Shown piece by piece: positions 48,960 through 60,009 of a DNA stretch of 64,000 nt; position 1 is the first letter of the stretch; the number at the start of each line of letters is the position of its first letter. The notes beneath the pieces are model-generated. The model did not search any database. It was not told where the DNA came from and saw nothing but the letters and a program-made list of their open reading frames with translations. Source of the DNA: Parus major (lineage: Eukaryota; Chordata; Aves; Passeriformes; Paridae); NCBI RefSeq assembly GCF_001522545.3, contig NC_031769.1:23607617-23671616 (forward strand), written 5' to 3'. A program made the translations under genes and the position numbers.

Positions 48960-51885
48960 GTGAGCGGGCGCGGAGAGGGGCCCGAAGGCGCCCGGCGGGG
49001 CCGGGTGTGGAGCGGGGAGCAGCCCGTTCCTCCCCGGGCGGCCGTGCGGGGGCTCGGGCGGCGGCAGGGGCGGCGGGGCTGTGGAGCTCCGTAGAGCCCC
49101 CGGCTGTTTTGGGACGGCCGCGGCTGGCACCGACGGGTCCTGCCACCGCTTTGGGTCAGGGCCGGGGACGGCGCTGTTGGCACAGCAGCGCTAACACCGC
49201 CGAGGAGCGCCGCTCCTTCCCGGGGGTGACTGCGGAGCCCGGGGCAAGGAGCGCACCACCCTGGGATAAAGCGCCCCGAGGGGCTGGCACGGGCCTGCCC
49301 GCCGGGCTGTTCCCGGTGCATTTGGCACCCCTTAACTTCCCCTCCTGGTGAGTGCCTGGCGCCCAAGGCCGGCACAGGGCAGCCTTGCTAGGCGAGGGAG
49401 GAGCACGTCGCGCTCTGCTCCCCGCTCCTGTAGGCAGAAGGCTCTGGGGTGCTAGGGGAGGATGGTCCCCCCCAAAGGAGCCAGGGGCGCCCTGTCACGG
49501 CACTCCGCCCTGCCATGTCCCGTGCTGTGCAGTGCCCGGGCGGAGAGCAGGAGCCAGAGCACCGCCCGTGCCCAGCCGTCACCCACCCAGACTCGTTCCA
49601 TAGAAATATTTATACATTTACACTAATTGTTCCTTCCCACAGGTACTTCCCCCCTAAAAGTTTATGGGTTTGTACATCTATAGACGAGAGATGTGCAGAA
49701 CTGATCTTGCTCCACGATGAAACTAATATTATTTTTTCCTTTTTTTTCTTTCTTTTTTTTTTTTTTAAATTCTGCATGCCAGCGGAAGAAAATTACACCT
49801 AAAAACCACTACTAGCTAGGACCAAAAATACATTTACATGTGGGAATCAGTAGTATTAGTCATGTTGATTTTTTTGAAGGTCTAGGTTTTAGCCCAGAAA
49901 ATAAGAATGTTGGAGTTATGTTTTAGTTCTGAGTTAGGTGATTGTAGATGTTAAGCTATGGTCTAAAGCTACAGCAGTATTGGAGGCTGGACATCCAACT
50001 GGTGAAGATACTTATATTGTCTCTCAGAGGATTCTTAGACAACTGAAATACACTCTGTAGGATGTAAAGTTTTTGAAATAATAATTTTAAATACTTGTCT
50101 ACATTTTTGGAATAAACCAAAACCCTGATCACTTTAGGAAAATGGATATTTTTCAATTTTCCTGTAGTAAAGCACAGACAGCATGCTCAATTTTACCAGT
50201 GCTTTTTAACAGAAGTTTCACTGTGAGAATGAAATCTGTATTGTAGTTTCCAGAGTCCCTTGGTACCTGTATGGGTGTTACAGGGATAGGGAAATGCAGA
50301 AACCAAATTACTGTTGGTACCAAGATAAAAATGTCAGCCAAAATTTTCTTGACCCCCACTAACAACTTTACGGAATAAAAAAGAAACTGTCCTTTGGAAT
50401 GAATAAAAATTTCTAAATGTTTATTTAAGCAGGCTTTTTTTCTTAGAAGTGAAAGTGATCCTGGCAGTGCTGACTGAAGTAAAACAAACCCTGGTCCTTC
50501 ATATACTTTGGCATGCAACTTTACTATGGTGTTAGGTGCTCCAATTTGAATGGAAATAGTTTGCAAGGTAGAGAAGAACAAGGCACATGTAATGGGATTT
50601 GTAGATCCTTGCTTCTTCTTTGCCCTAAGACAGCTAGATCTTACTTTATGCACAGTTTAATTGGGAGTTAACTCTGTTCTTTCTGATAGCTTAAAGCTTA
50701 ATTTTGCACAGGCCATGCATGCTCTGTTGTCTGTGACACAGCAGGTAAATTTCTTTTGTTGCAGTCTTATTTTGAATTAAAATATAATTAACAGAGGAGG
50801 CAAGGTGCCTTAAATTAGAAATACTAATCATCTAGTGGCCTGGCCAACAGCTGGTTCCTGCTGCTGATTCTGCACAGCAGAATCTGATTCTACGCTGCAG
50901 GGCCTTTGGGTAGGAAGGGAGGAAGTGGGGACATAGCAGAAGTGTGTCCTCAGGCATGGCATTAGAGCATCTAGGGACAGTTTCTGCTGACACAGGGAGC
51001 AAAAGATGTGTGTGCACAAGGAACCTCAGGAGCCCCAGATGTTCACTTGTGCACCCTCAGACTCCACAGACACCATTACCACATGTGCTCCTGTGTCAGT
51101 GAACAGAAACTAAACACACTTCTCCAAGCGTGGGTTCTATGCAGGCTTACCTTAATCAATGCTAGTTTGGTATGAATCCTATGGGAATTGGAATGGTCTC
51201 ATAACACAACAGGCTATTTTATTAGCCACTCTTAGAAATAACTCCAGGTAAACAGTAAATAAATTGTCTTTCCTAATTAGACTCTCATTCAAGGTGCATC
51301 ATTGCTATAGCAGAACTGCAAAGTAAGAATTTGGATTACCACTGAAAAATTGTTGCTGAATGTTTTGTTTGTGAAAGACACATAAAGTATTTATATACTT
51401 TGAAACGGAATTGAAAGTCACTAACCCTGAAACTCTTGACCGGAAGTCACGCTGGTGCTGAGGGAAGAGTGTGATCCGCAGCTTAATAAAACTAGATTGG
51501 CTAATTATGAACACAGGTTTAACTATGCAGCGACTGCTGCTCGGAGTGGCGTTTACATTCTCAGAGTTATTCACATGTTCTGTCAATATCGGGCTGTGAA
51601 AACAGAGGAAGGAAGCCGAGTCTGCACGTGCTTAGTGCTTATGCTTGGTGGGAAAGTGAATGAGAGAGAATTTAAATTCACTGACAGAATGTAATTTCCC
51701 CCTCTGATGAGCACTTTCCACGGCCGTAACGCAGCCACTTTTCTGTCCTTTCCCTCGAGGTGTCCAAATGCTCCGAAGAGATCAAGAACTACATCGAGGA
51801 GCGGTCGGGAGAGGACCCGCTGGTGAAGGGGGTTCCCGAGGACAAGAACCCCTTCAAGGAGAAGGGAGGCTGTGTCATCGCTTAG
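48864..51885 (+). CDS. GNG11: Heterotrimeric G-protein gamma subunit, gamma-11 type
   Basis: Membrane-anchored gamma subunit that pairs with G-beta and transmits GPCR signals at the plasma membrane. The CDS joins 48864-48959 and 51760-51885 (96+126 nt, 73 aa plus TAG). Visible features are an N-terminal coiled-coil helix (residues about 8-33, rich in K/E/L), the conserved SGEDPLVKGVPEDKNPF segment that contacts G-beta, and a C-terminal CaaX box CVIA. The last residue Ala favours farnesylation, as in GNG11 and GNGT1. Exon 2 is nearly identical to mammalian GNG11 as I recall it, and the length (73) equals GNG11 rather than GNGT1 (74). Exon 1 (MPAINIEDLSEKDKLKMEVE) is partly GNGT1-like. The intron is phase 0 at the position conserved in G-gamma genes. 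The ATG has A at -3. Confidence 0.93.
48960..51759 (+). other. GNG11: GNG11 intron between coding exons
   Basis: The first ~650 bp are CpG-rich. A T/C-rich tract runs at about 49736-49766, and the rest is ordinary AT-rich DNA. Antisense open frames, including a 166-codon one at 50153-50653, match nothing I recognise. Confidence 0.6.
51760..51885 (+). CDS. GNG11: GNG11 coding exon 2 with CaaX box
   Basis: Codes for residues 33-73, starting VSKCSEEIKNYIEERSGEDP and ending KEKGGCVIA then TAG. The acceptor is TCCCTCGAG|GTGTCC, a GAG-type acceptor preceded by a pyrimidine tract. Prenylation is expected on Cys70. Confidence 0.96.
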   Translation: MSKCSEEIKNYIEERSGEDPLVKGVPEDKNPFKEKGGCVIA

Positions 51886-52161
51886 AAGGGACCCCGCGCC
51901 TGCCCCTGGAGCAGACATTCCTCCCGTACCCCTAGGGAGTCACTAGCGTATTCCCACCGCCGCCGGCCCGTGTCGAACGAGCGCAGGAGCGGATTTCTTT
52001 TTATTTTCTATTTCTCCTTACAAAAATACAGAACCTCGCGCGAAAGCTGCCGAGCCCCGCGCCGGCAGCTGGGCAGGGCCGGCTGTGCCCCGCCGGCCCC
52101 TGTCGCTGCGCGGGGCCCGCTCGCCACCCGCTTGTCGGTCGCTTCATGGCTGTTCGTTGGC

Positions 52162-52167
52162 ATTAAA
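52162..52167 (+). terminator. GNG11: GNG11 poly(A) signal (ATTAAA)
   Basis: ATTAAA lies 277 nt after the GNG11 stop, followed by G/C-rich DNA. It is the only good poly(A) hexamer seen before the next CpG-rich promoter. Confidence 0.6.
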
Positions 52168-52322
52168 GAAAACCTGCCCGTAACCCGAGAGCTGCCTGAC
52201 TTGCTGCGGGGCCGAGAGGAGCGGGAGGAGGGACGGGACGGGGCGGGGCAGGCCTGCCGGGGCGCCCCGGGCTGGCTGGGGGGGCTGCCCGGGCCTGTGC
52301 CCGGCGGCGGGACCCAGCCGCC

Positions 52323-52436
52323 ATGGCGCTGAGGAGCTGGACGCGCCTGGGCCCGGCGCTGCGCCGCCGCAGCTCGGGGCCGCGGGACACCGGGGACACC
52401 CCGCAGCACCGCCACTTGCGGGAGGCCCTCCGGAAG
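52323..52436 (+). CDS. First coding exon of an unidentified gene (probable mitochondrial precursor)
   Basis: The ATG sits in a textbook Kozak context (GCCGCCATGGCG) inside a CpG-rich promoter. Thirty-eight codons then run to a splice donor CGGAAG|GTACCG on a codon boundary. The peptide starts MALRSWTRLGPALRRRSSGP: arginine-rich, with no acidic residue before position 22, like a mitochondrial targeting presequence. It ends HRHLREALRK, the start of a helix that faintly recalls acyl-CoA dehydrogenase N-termini, but I cannot assign a family. Start and donor look real, yet no second exon was found in the remaining 11.5 kb. It may lie beyond the window; a splice-acceptor-like CTTGGCTGCAG lies at the very end. 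It does not match BET1, the next mammalian neighbour. Confidence 0.5.
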
Positions 52437-52788
52437 GTACCGAGGGGGGAGCGGCGGGCCCGTGGGACACCCAGCGAGCAAGGGCAGCGAGCCGGCAGAA
52501 CGGCTCGGGGTGCGCTCAGATAAATAAACTTCCCTCTGCCGGGGCCACAGACGGAACCGTGTGTTCCCTGCCTGAGACCCGCCGGGCACTGCAGCCGTTC
52601 TAGGGGCGCACGATAATAGGATAAGGACACATAATGGGAGCCTCCTGCAAAACTAAATCCTAAACCAAGAGGAAACGGCGAGCTTCTGGTAACGTAGAGT
52701 GTAAATTGAATGCCGGATGGCAACCTGCAAGGAACAGTAGTGCTGGCGAGCTCTGTGCATTCCCGTCAGCGAGGTCACTGTCACCTGT

Positions 52789-53099
52789 AAACACCTGTAG
52801 ATCTCCTGTAGAACCTGTAGATCTCCTGTAGACACCTGTAGATCTCCTGTAGACACCTGTAGATCTCCTGTAGACACCTGTAGATCTCCTGTAGACACCT
52901 GTAGATCTCCTGTAGAACCTGTAGATCTCCTGTAGACACCTATAGATCTCCTGTAGACACCTGTAGATCTGTAGAACCTGTAGATCTCCTGTAGAACCTG
53001 TAGATCTCCTGTAGACACCTGTAGATCTCCTGTAGAACCTGTAGATCTCCTGTAGACACCTGTAGATCTCCTGTAGACACCTGTAGATCTCCTGTAGAT
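52789..53099 (+). repeat. Minisatellite, 15 copies of a 20/21-bp unit
   Basis: The main unit is ACACCTGTAGATCTCCTGTAG (21 bp, period only), with 20-bp variants lacking one base at the start, one TATAG variant (about 52942) and one shortened copy near 52965. Each unit holds two related halves (CCTGTAGATCT and CCTGTAGACA) and the palindrome AGATCT, seen 15 times. Nothing in the unit is a stop in the minus-strand frames, which explains the long repetitive antisense open frames. Confidence 0.95.
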
Positions 53100-56000
53100 C
53101 CCCGTGGTACTGTTAAGAGCACCTGCCAAAAGCAGAGAATGGGCCGGGTCGGCTGTGGGGAGCCCTGGTGTGTAGGTGGCCGCCGCGGGGCCGAGCAGCG
53201 GTGGAAAGAGACGTCCGCCTTTAACCTATGAACGTCTGAGCGAAGTGCTGGAGTTCAGTACCGGCTGCAAGGGACAAACAGCATTATTGTGGCCACAACA
53301 TAAGAAAAAACATCCAATGGGTTCGGAAGAAGGGAGTGTAAGGACCTATCTCTGATTGACCTGTAGGCAGGTTTCCAAATTCTAGCTGGTTCAGCACTAC
53401 TCTGTTGTAGTTGTCTTTAAACAGTACGCTCTGGATTGCCAGATACTGACTTTTTAACGTGAGTTTGGAACTGTGCCGGCCTATCTGTTGTGGATGCTTT
53501 TAAAAATTACTTGCAGAATCTTACATTTCCATGGATAAACTTATTTTTTAACAAATTTCGCTTCTTCTCCAGTTCACTGTGGACAAAAGATAGTGGAGTT
53601 AATTCTGAGTCATGTGATGTTTAACTCAGGTTTGGTTTTTTTAGGCACTAACTGTCACACTTTCAGTGTTAAAATATCCCAAGCCTAGTGTAATTAATCA
53701 GGTTTTCTATCACTGAGGTCTGTTATCATTGAGCTTTGGGAGAAGGGGGTGCATCTTCTGTGTTATAAAAAGAAACCCGAGCAAGAAGGGAAAGAGGTGC
53801 ATGACTTGTCATTTTCTTAGTAAATCAGTTTTGTTACTCTACATTCCTGGACTCTTTGGAGAAATAAGATGATGCATAAATAACCAGTAGAAGAAGCTGG
53901 AAATGAATCCTCCTCTCTCACCTGGATTAATAGTGTAGAACTTTGTAGCTAATACCACTGTATCAAGTTTGTGCTGATTCTGTCTGGAGAGAGCATTCAT
54001 ACATCTGTGTATCTGCAGAGCTATCTGCCTGATGAACTTGTTCCCTGCCACACTGCTCTTCATTACCTGCCCAGGGACAAAAACTGCATTAATAAAATGC
54101 TAATGTCCTGAACACAGAGGACAAGGCCAGATCTTGTGAAGATGGTGATCTGGAAGATTCTAAGTCTCGCTTCTTTGTCATGGAGATAGGTTAAGGCACA
54201 TATTGTTTTGTATCTCAAGTATTTGCAGCTGTGTATTTATTGAGGACAGGGGAAGTAGCTATATTAATGTCTGCTAGTGCAGTGTTTGCTGCACTGCTGT
54301 GTGACACAATGTTTTTTTTTTTATAAAACTTTCCCCTCCCTTGTTTATATGCTCACCAAGCCTACTGAAGTGCAGATAACAGTATGCTCTACATTGCTTG
54401 GTTCAGTGCAGATAATTACATCATGGGCTAAGATGGAATGTGATACTACATTTATCACATAAAGCCCTGTGATGAGTATATTGTAAATAAATCACAGTGG
54501 GCAATATAGACCTGCTTTTTTTCATTGTCTTGCATTTCAAATATGCTTATGTAGCACTTATTTTAGATTTGCCCTGATCATTTCAGAAAAAAAGAAAAAT
54601 TGTATGTCAAATCCAGTCTTATGTTGCTCACACAAAGCTTCTAGCAATCAGTGTTTGTTTTGGCTTAAGTTAAGCCTGTCTCAAATGACTTTAGGATAAA
54701 TGGTAAAGTGTGCCCAAAGTTTTTGGGAGAGAATGACAATTCAGTATATGCAACACATTTTGAGTACTGCTGTTATATATTCTGGGACACCCTTTCCAGT
54801 AGCTAAATCCAGATGCAAGTACCAGGGGAATCAGAGGAACGAGAAGAGCAATTCCGTGAGTAAGAACTGGGTTGTTTGTTTGCTTGCACAAATTTTATTT
54901 TTCAGTATATTAATTTAACGTACTTTAAATGATCTACAATTTCCCAATTGTTCTGAGCAGGATGAGGAAGAGACTTATAATTCCAGGGGGCTGTTTTTAG
55001 CAAGGGTATTGAAATAATCCTGTGAGTGGTTTCCTTTACAGCTTTATAGGTCACCACCCTTCCTCTTGGAAATTGAAAACGTACTTTTTCTTAACTTGTT
55101 GAACAATGCTTGCAGCACACTGATATCCTACTTCAGCTTGCTTCAGTAATTAGTATAACTGGTTTGAAGAAAAAAGGGTTTAAATTATTCTGTGTATGTC
55201 TAACAGTACTCATACACATACAGAATATCTATTTGTCTTTTTCTCTGACATTACTGATAATAAACTTTGGGAAATGGTGAAATTTGACATACATTTTGCT
55301 AGAGTTGCATGTAATATTAATGACATTTCATTTTTTGCCCAGTGGTAGCTGGGTATAGTTATACTGTGTTGTTTATCTGTAGGATGATAATTTCCCCCAT
55401 GACAGTGAGACTCCACCAAAGGACTCTACTACTTTGTTTGCCACTTTTGTCTTGTATGTCATGAGATATAATATAATATAATATAATATAATATAATATA
55501 ATATAATATAATATAATATAATATAATATAATATAANNNNNNNNNNNNNNNNNNNNNNNNNNNNNNNNNNNNNNNNNNNNNNNNNNNNNNNNNNNNNNNN
55601 NNNNNNATAACATAACATAACATAACATAATATAATATAATATAATATAATATAATATATGTTTTACAGCTGTTAATGTCTCTTCATATTAGAGCATGCA
55701 GTATCTGAATTTAGTATTGACACTTCCTTTAACTTTCTGGTAAAATTTCTCTAAATTTTCTATCAGAATAATATGGCTCTTTCTGACTACCTGCAAAATA
55801 ATGAGGGGTGACCACTGGAGCACTTTGGATGGAGTTGGTTTATTTATCTTTGTAAGAAATCATAAACCCCTGCCACAGGACAGTGAAGTAATATCTTGTT
55901 GGTATTACAAAGAATCAATTAAATGCTCTCTTCTCACTGAGCTAGAAGAGAGAAAACACACAGCTGAATCTGAACAGTACCTGACTGGCACCTGTAATTT

Positions 56001-58503
56001 TAAAACCTAATTTGTCATACACCTGAATTAAAAGCTTCAGGAAGAAAACATTTAGATGTGACACTGGTAAGGCTCACAGATTCTGCACTAACTGCCCTTC
56101 TGTCTAAGGGAAGCAAAACATATTCCCTGATTCTGGGGTATTGCAGTACTCTTTTTCATCTTGTGTCTGACAGAAACATTACATAAACCTTTAGGGGCTA
56201 ATTCTCTTGCCAAGAATTTTTGGTAGCAATTTATCAGAGAGGAAATCTTCATAATTGAATTTTGTTGTTACTGGAAGAGGCAGCTGCAATACACCTCTGT
56301 AATACGAGAGACCGTCCAGTACACCTACTAGTGCCCTACCAAGAAGTGCTTTTGAATCAGTGTAGGAGAACAGGAGAGAAAAAAGAAGAGTTTCAGTTTA
56401 TTTAAGCAAGCTCTTACAAAGCTTTTTCTCATAATAGGAAAAATGTCACTTTCTGTACAAATGCTTCAGTGTGTAGCAAAAGTGGAATAAAGGCAATTTT
56501 GTATTCAGTGCTCCTATTTGTTACTTATTGCCAGAGTAATGCATATATCTGAGAGTGCAGTTGTTGTGTCCTAACACTGTTTTTTTTCCTGCCCCATACA
56601 ATGTTAGAACAAATTTCCACTGTATCTAGTTAGACTTTTAAGTGAACAGTTTTTAGTAGAACTATGCCTAGTGGATGTTTTTGTGTCTCAGATCTAGTTA
56701 TTATATTGCTTTATCATTGCCACATTTGATTATGCCATACAGTTATGCATTTATGACAACTAAAATTGTGTCTTAATAAGCAGTGTATGACTGAGCAAAC
56801 ACCTAGGGTTGATACAGGTGTTGTCTGACAGTTCAGATGTGAGGGTGTGGGCTGCAGAGAGAGAACTTGTTTTGTTCCTACAGGGATGTAAGCCAGAGTC
56901 GGAAGGAGGACACAAACCCAAACATTCCAGGTGGACATAACGCTACATCTCATTAGCATCTCTATGTTAGAAAATAGTCAGCCCATATACATTCTGTATA
57001 TATGATTTGCAGGAGCAAAAAGACCAAGACCAGTGCCTAGATTGGCACAGCACACATTTTTGATCTTGTAGGCGTAGCCTGGTTTGAAAGCATCCTCCCT
57101 CAGATCCTAGGAATAGCTGTGCCCACAGCACTCGCTTTTTCACAAATTTTGGGATCCTCCCTTTTCTGCCATACTCTTGGATAGGGAAGTGGAAGGGGCT
57201 GTGGTTGTGAGTGTGAAGGGACTGCCAAGATGCTCAGGTCTGCACAGGAGGGATTCATCTTTGCAACTGTGTTTGAAAAAATGACATAAGAAGAGAGAAG
57301 GTGTTGGCTGGGATCATGTGTGTTTCTTCCCGTCTTGAGCTGCGTTCTAGCCTCTCATTCCTCAGGAAATGGTTGAGCAGGGCTCAGTTCCAGGCTGGTG
57401 GGCTGAACCTTCTTAGTATGGGGATGATGGAGCAGAGAGGCTCCAGCAATGAGGCTCCCAGATGTGCCAGCAGCTGCATAGGGTGGAGGGCAGAACATGC
57501 TTCTGCACTCCCTGGCAAACTTGTAGCATTTTAACATTGCAGTAGTTGTTAGCAAAAACTTTTTGTAGTTGATTCGGGATTTGTATTTTTTGGTTTCCCG
57601 AGGTAAAAACTGTAGCCAGATGTATGGGACCAAAATATAATCAGTACTCAAATTTCTCAACCAGTAATCAGCCTTGCTTTATCTGTTAGGTTTGTTGCAA
57701 GGAACTGCATTGCAGTGAGAAGGAAGAAACAAAATTATTTAAACAGAAGTGTGTATAGATATTGACAGATGGATAGACCAGGCACAATTGAAGAATACCT
57801 ATAAAGTGCATGCTTTTTTCCCATGGAAAATCAGATTTTGTAAAAATAGATGAGGATAGGTATGTTTTATTGCACAATGAGAAACTGCCAACTCTTACAT
57901 TATAGTTCCCTCCACTTTTTCTTTTTTTCCACTGAGAAAGGGAAAGTTTCATTTAGTTATGCTGGTTCCTGTATTTGGTGATCACTGCAGTCTTTGGTAT
58001 CCACTGCAGTAGCAGATTGCAGATTACTTTGTTGCCTGTGGCACAGCTTAATTGAAGGTTCAAAAAGGAATTGTGATTCTCTAATTAATCAGTTTTAAAT
58101 ACATGTATTTCCCCATTTTATATTTTCCAGATATTAGGAAAATTTTCTGGGTTTTTTCCTTGAATAAGCCTACTCAATATTGTTTTAAAATCCATTGGAA
58201 ACTTCTCTGGAAGGTCAGTTCTGGCCACAGCTATATGCAACAGCATTGGAGAAACCCACTTTCTTTTTCCTTCTCAGTGATGTATTCCAGCTGGCTTGAA
58301 GTATCATCTTCATCCAGTAGGTTTTTTTCTCTGTGTGGACTACATCTTGTCCTGCAGGCAACAAGTAAAGCAATTGACTTCTGCACGTTAGATGTATGGA
58401 AAGTTGGGGAGATCAAATGTTTGAAAAGCCTAAATCAAAATTACTTGATTTTTGTTCTTTATTTTAATTATCAGGATATTCTGCTTCTAGGACATTTGTT
58501 CTG
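53100..58503. other. Probable first intron of the 52323 gene or intergenic DNA
   Basis: After the minisatellite the DNA becomes AT-rich. Apart from the pentanucleotide array, no exon or repeat family is recognised. Confidence 0.5.
55467..55660. repeat. Pentanucleotide (ATAAT)n microsatellite with an assembly gap
   Basis: Pure ATAAT/TATAA repeats run 55467-55536. A 70-N gap (55537-55606) follows, then several ATAAC units and more TATAA units to about 55660. The change of unit across the gap shows the array is compound; its true length is unknown. Confidence 0.95.
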
Positions 58504-58577
58504 CCACACATTTTTCACAGGGTAAGGAAATGGATGTCTACTTTTAAACTGAACTTTTTCAGTTCAACCCCATATGA
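58504..58577 (+). repeat. Copy A of a local dispersed repeat
   Basis: About 75 bp resembling 60010-60084: CACAGGGT, ATGGATGT, TACTTTTAAA and GAACTTTTTCAGTTCAA occur in the same order and spacing. It includes a hairpin TGAACT-TTTTC-AGTTCA (58550-58566). Confidence 0.7.
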
Positions 58578-58999
58578 TCATGGAAATTGTTTTCTTGGCT
58601 TGTTTCCAGAAATAGTCTGATGACAGCTCAGAGTATGAAAGTTTCCATATCATCACTAAGGCTCAGCCTCAAATCCCATATGCAACTCTTGTAGCTGGTC
58701 ATTTGCCCAGGTGTGTCACATGATATATTTGGCTGAGAAGCCAACTGGGAATATTGAGTAAGAGGTGCATTTTGTATCCAAATACCAAATCTTATATATT
58801 GCGGACAAGAGACTTGTCTGTGAAGCAGAGAAGTATTTTGGCAGCATCTGGGACATTTGCTATCTTGACAAGACCCCTTGCATAGCAATGAGTTATATTT
58901 TACGTAGGTCTCCTAGTGAGCTCCAGTTAGTTAAAAACATACTAATAATGGATGTTTTTATAGGACGAGTAAGGGCTATCCCCCTTGTTTGAATTAGTA

Positions 59000-59085
59000 T
59001 TAAAAGAAACCCAAAACCAACAAAAACAACCCACAAACAACCACCCATAAATCCACCCACAAAGAAAACAATCCCCAGAAAACGG
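59000..59085. repeat. A/C-only low-complexity stretch
   Basis: About 85 bp almost free of G and T on the plus strand, made of AAACCC, CAACAAAAA and CCACCCA words. The complementary strand is G/T-rich. Confidence 0.7.
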
Positions 59086-60009
59086 TCCTGCAAAACTTCC
59101 TGAAGACCTTTGCCCTGTACTGGTGGTGCATCATGAAAGAGGAAGCTGTAGGCTGCAGCTTCACTCTCTTAGATTACTGCAGACCACAGGCAAGCTTGTA
59201 ATAATGGATTTTGCTTGCCAGAAGAAAGTGCATTGAATGAGCAGGCAAGGTTAGCACTGCAGGGAACATTTTCTGGCTGCTATGTGGTTAAATCATATTT
59301 GTTTAATGGGGTTATTTTTAGCCTGTTGTGGTCTTCTAAGTCACATACTGCCTCTGCTTCTGCAGCCGATGTCATCGCAGACGGAATGACTGCCTCTTCT
59401 GCTGGGGCACTGAGCCTGTCAGGCCAGGCTCACCCCCACCAGGCTGGGTGATCCAGGCACGTGGGCAGCTCCTGCCTTCTGCTAGGGTCTCCTAGCACAT
59501 GTCCTGGGGACTGGAAGCACAGCACTGCCATCCATCCTGCCAGTGCTGGAGGGACTTCATAAATGCAGGAGGGACAGCAGGACATGGTTTTGCCTACTAA
59601 GTGCCACAGACATTCTCATCAGTGAGCTGCCATGGCAGAAGCTCAGTCTCTCCACAGCATCTCCAGTAGGTAACAGCTACAAGGAGCTGACCTGCTTCTC
59701 TCATGCACCTGTGTTCTCCCTAGGTCTGTCCTGAATGTGTTTCTACACCTCAGTCTCCTTCCCTGTGCCCTTTCCCTACCTTTCTGATGAAAATTACTGG
59801 GAAAGGATTGTCCATCAACTTTATTTAGGGCTTTGGAAGAGTCTTGAGAGAATTATGGAGGGCTGTGACCTCCAAGCCCAGGAGTGAGAAGAAATGAGTA
59901 ATATATTCTGAGAAACTCATTCAGGTGTGCTTGGGATGCATACCTTGGGGGAACTAAGATGGAGATCAACATGGGGGCAGCTGCTCTTTGGGCTTAGGAC
60001 TTTCTTCTT

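Larger units (their letters stand above)
48400..49600. other. CpG-rich island over GNG11 promoter and first coding exon
   Basis: High G+C and many CpG dinucleotides surround the inferred start, exon 1 and the first part of the intron. Several long overlapping open frames here are compositional. Confidence 0.7.
52000..52520. other. CpG-rich promoter region of a downstream plus-strand gene
   Basis: CpG-rich sequence with a G-rich Sp1-like run (GGACGGGGCGGGGCAGG, about 52233-52249) lies between the GNG11 poly(A) signal and the ATG at 52323. No TATA box is evident. Confidence 0.55.

Noticed and set aside
48633..49375. Frames of 165-207 codons on both strands near the GNG11 promoter
   Set aside because: Low-complexity Pro/Arg/Gly/Ala content in a CpG island; they overlap the real 32-codon GNG11 exon in other frames.
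50153..50653. 166-codon minus-strand frame inside the GNG11 intron
   Set aside because: No recognisable domain, no supporting splice or promoter signals; a frame of this length can arise by chance in 64 kb.
52789..53099. CRISPR-like array
   Set aside because: Units are contiguous with no unique spacers, and the DNA is vertebrate; it is a minisatellite.
52653..53129. 158-codon antisense open frame rich in STGVYRR / STGDLQV repeats
   Set aside because: It is produced by the minisatellite, whose unit has no stop in these frames; 20- and 21-bp copies shift the frame, which a real coding repeat would not tolerate.
55359..55628. Tyr/Ile/Leu repeat frames (YIILYYIILYY)
   Set aside because: Translation of the ATAAT microsatellite and the N gap.
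58103..58525. 140-codon plus-strand frame after an acceptor-like site
   Set aside because: Considered as exon 2 of the 52323 gene, but no family resemblance or clear donor, and the composition is typical of AT-rich noncoding DNA.
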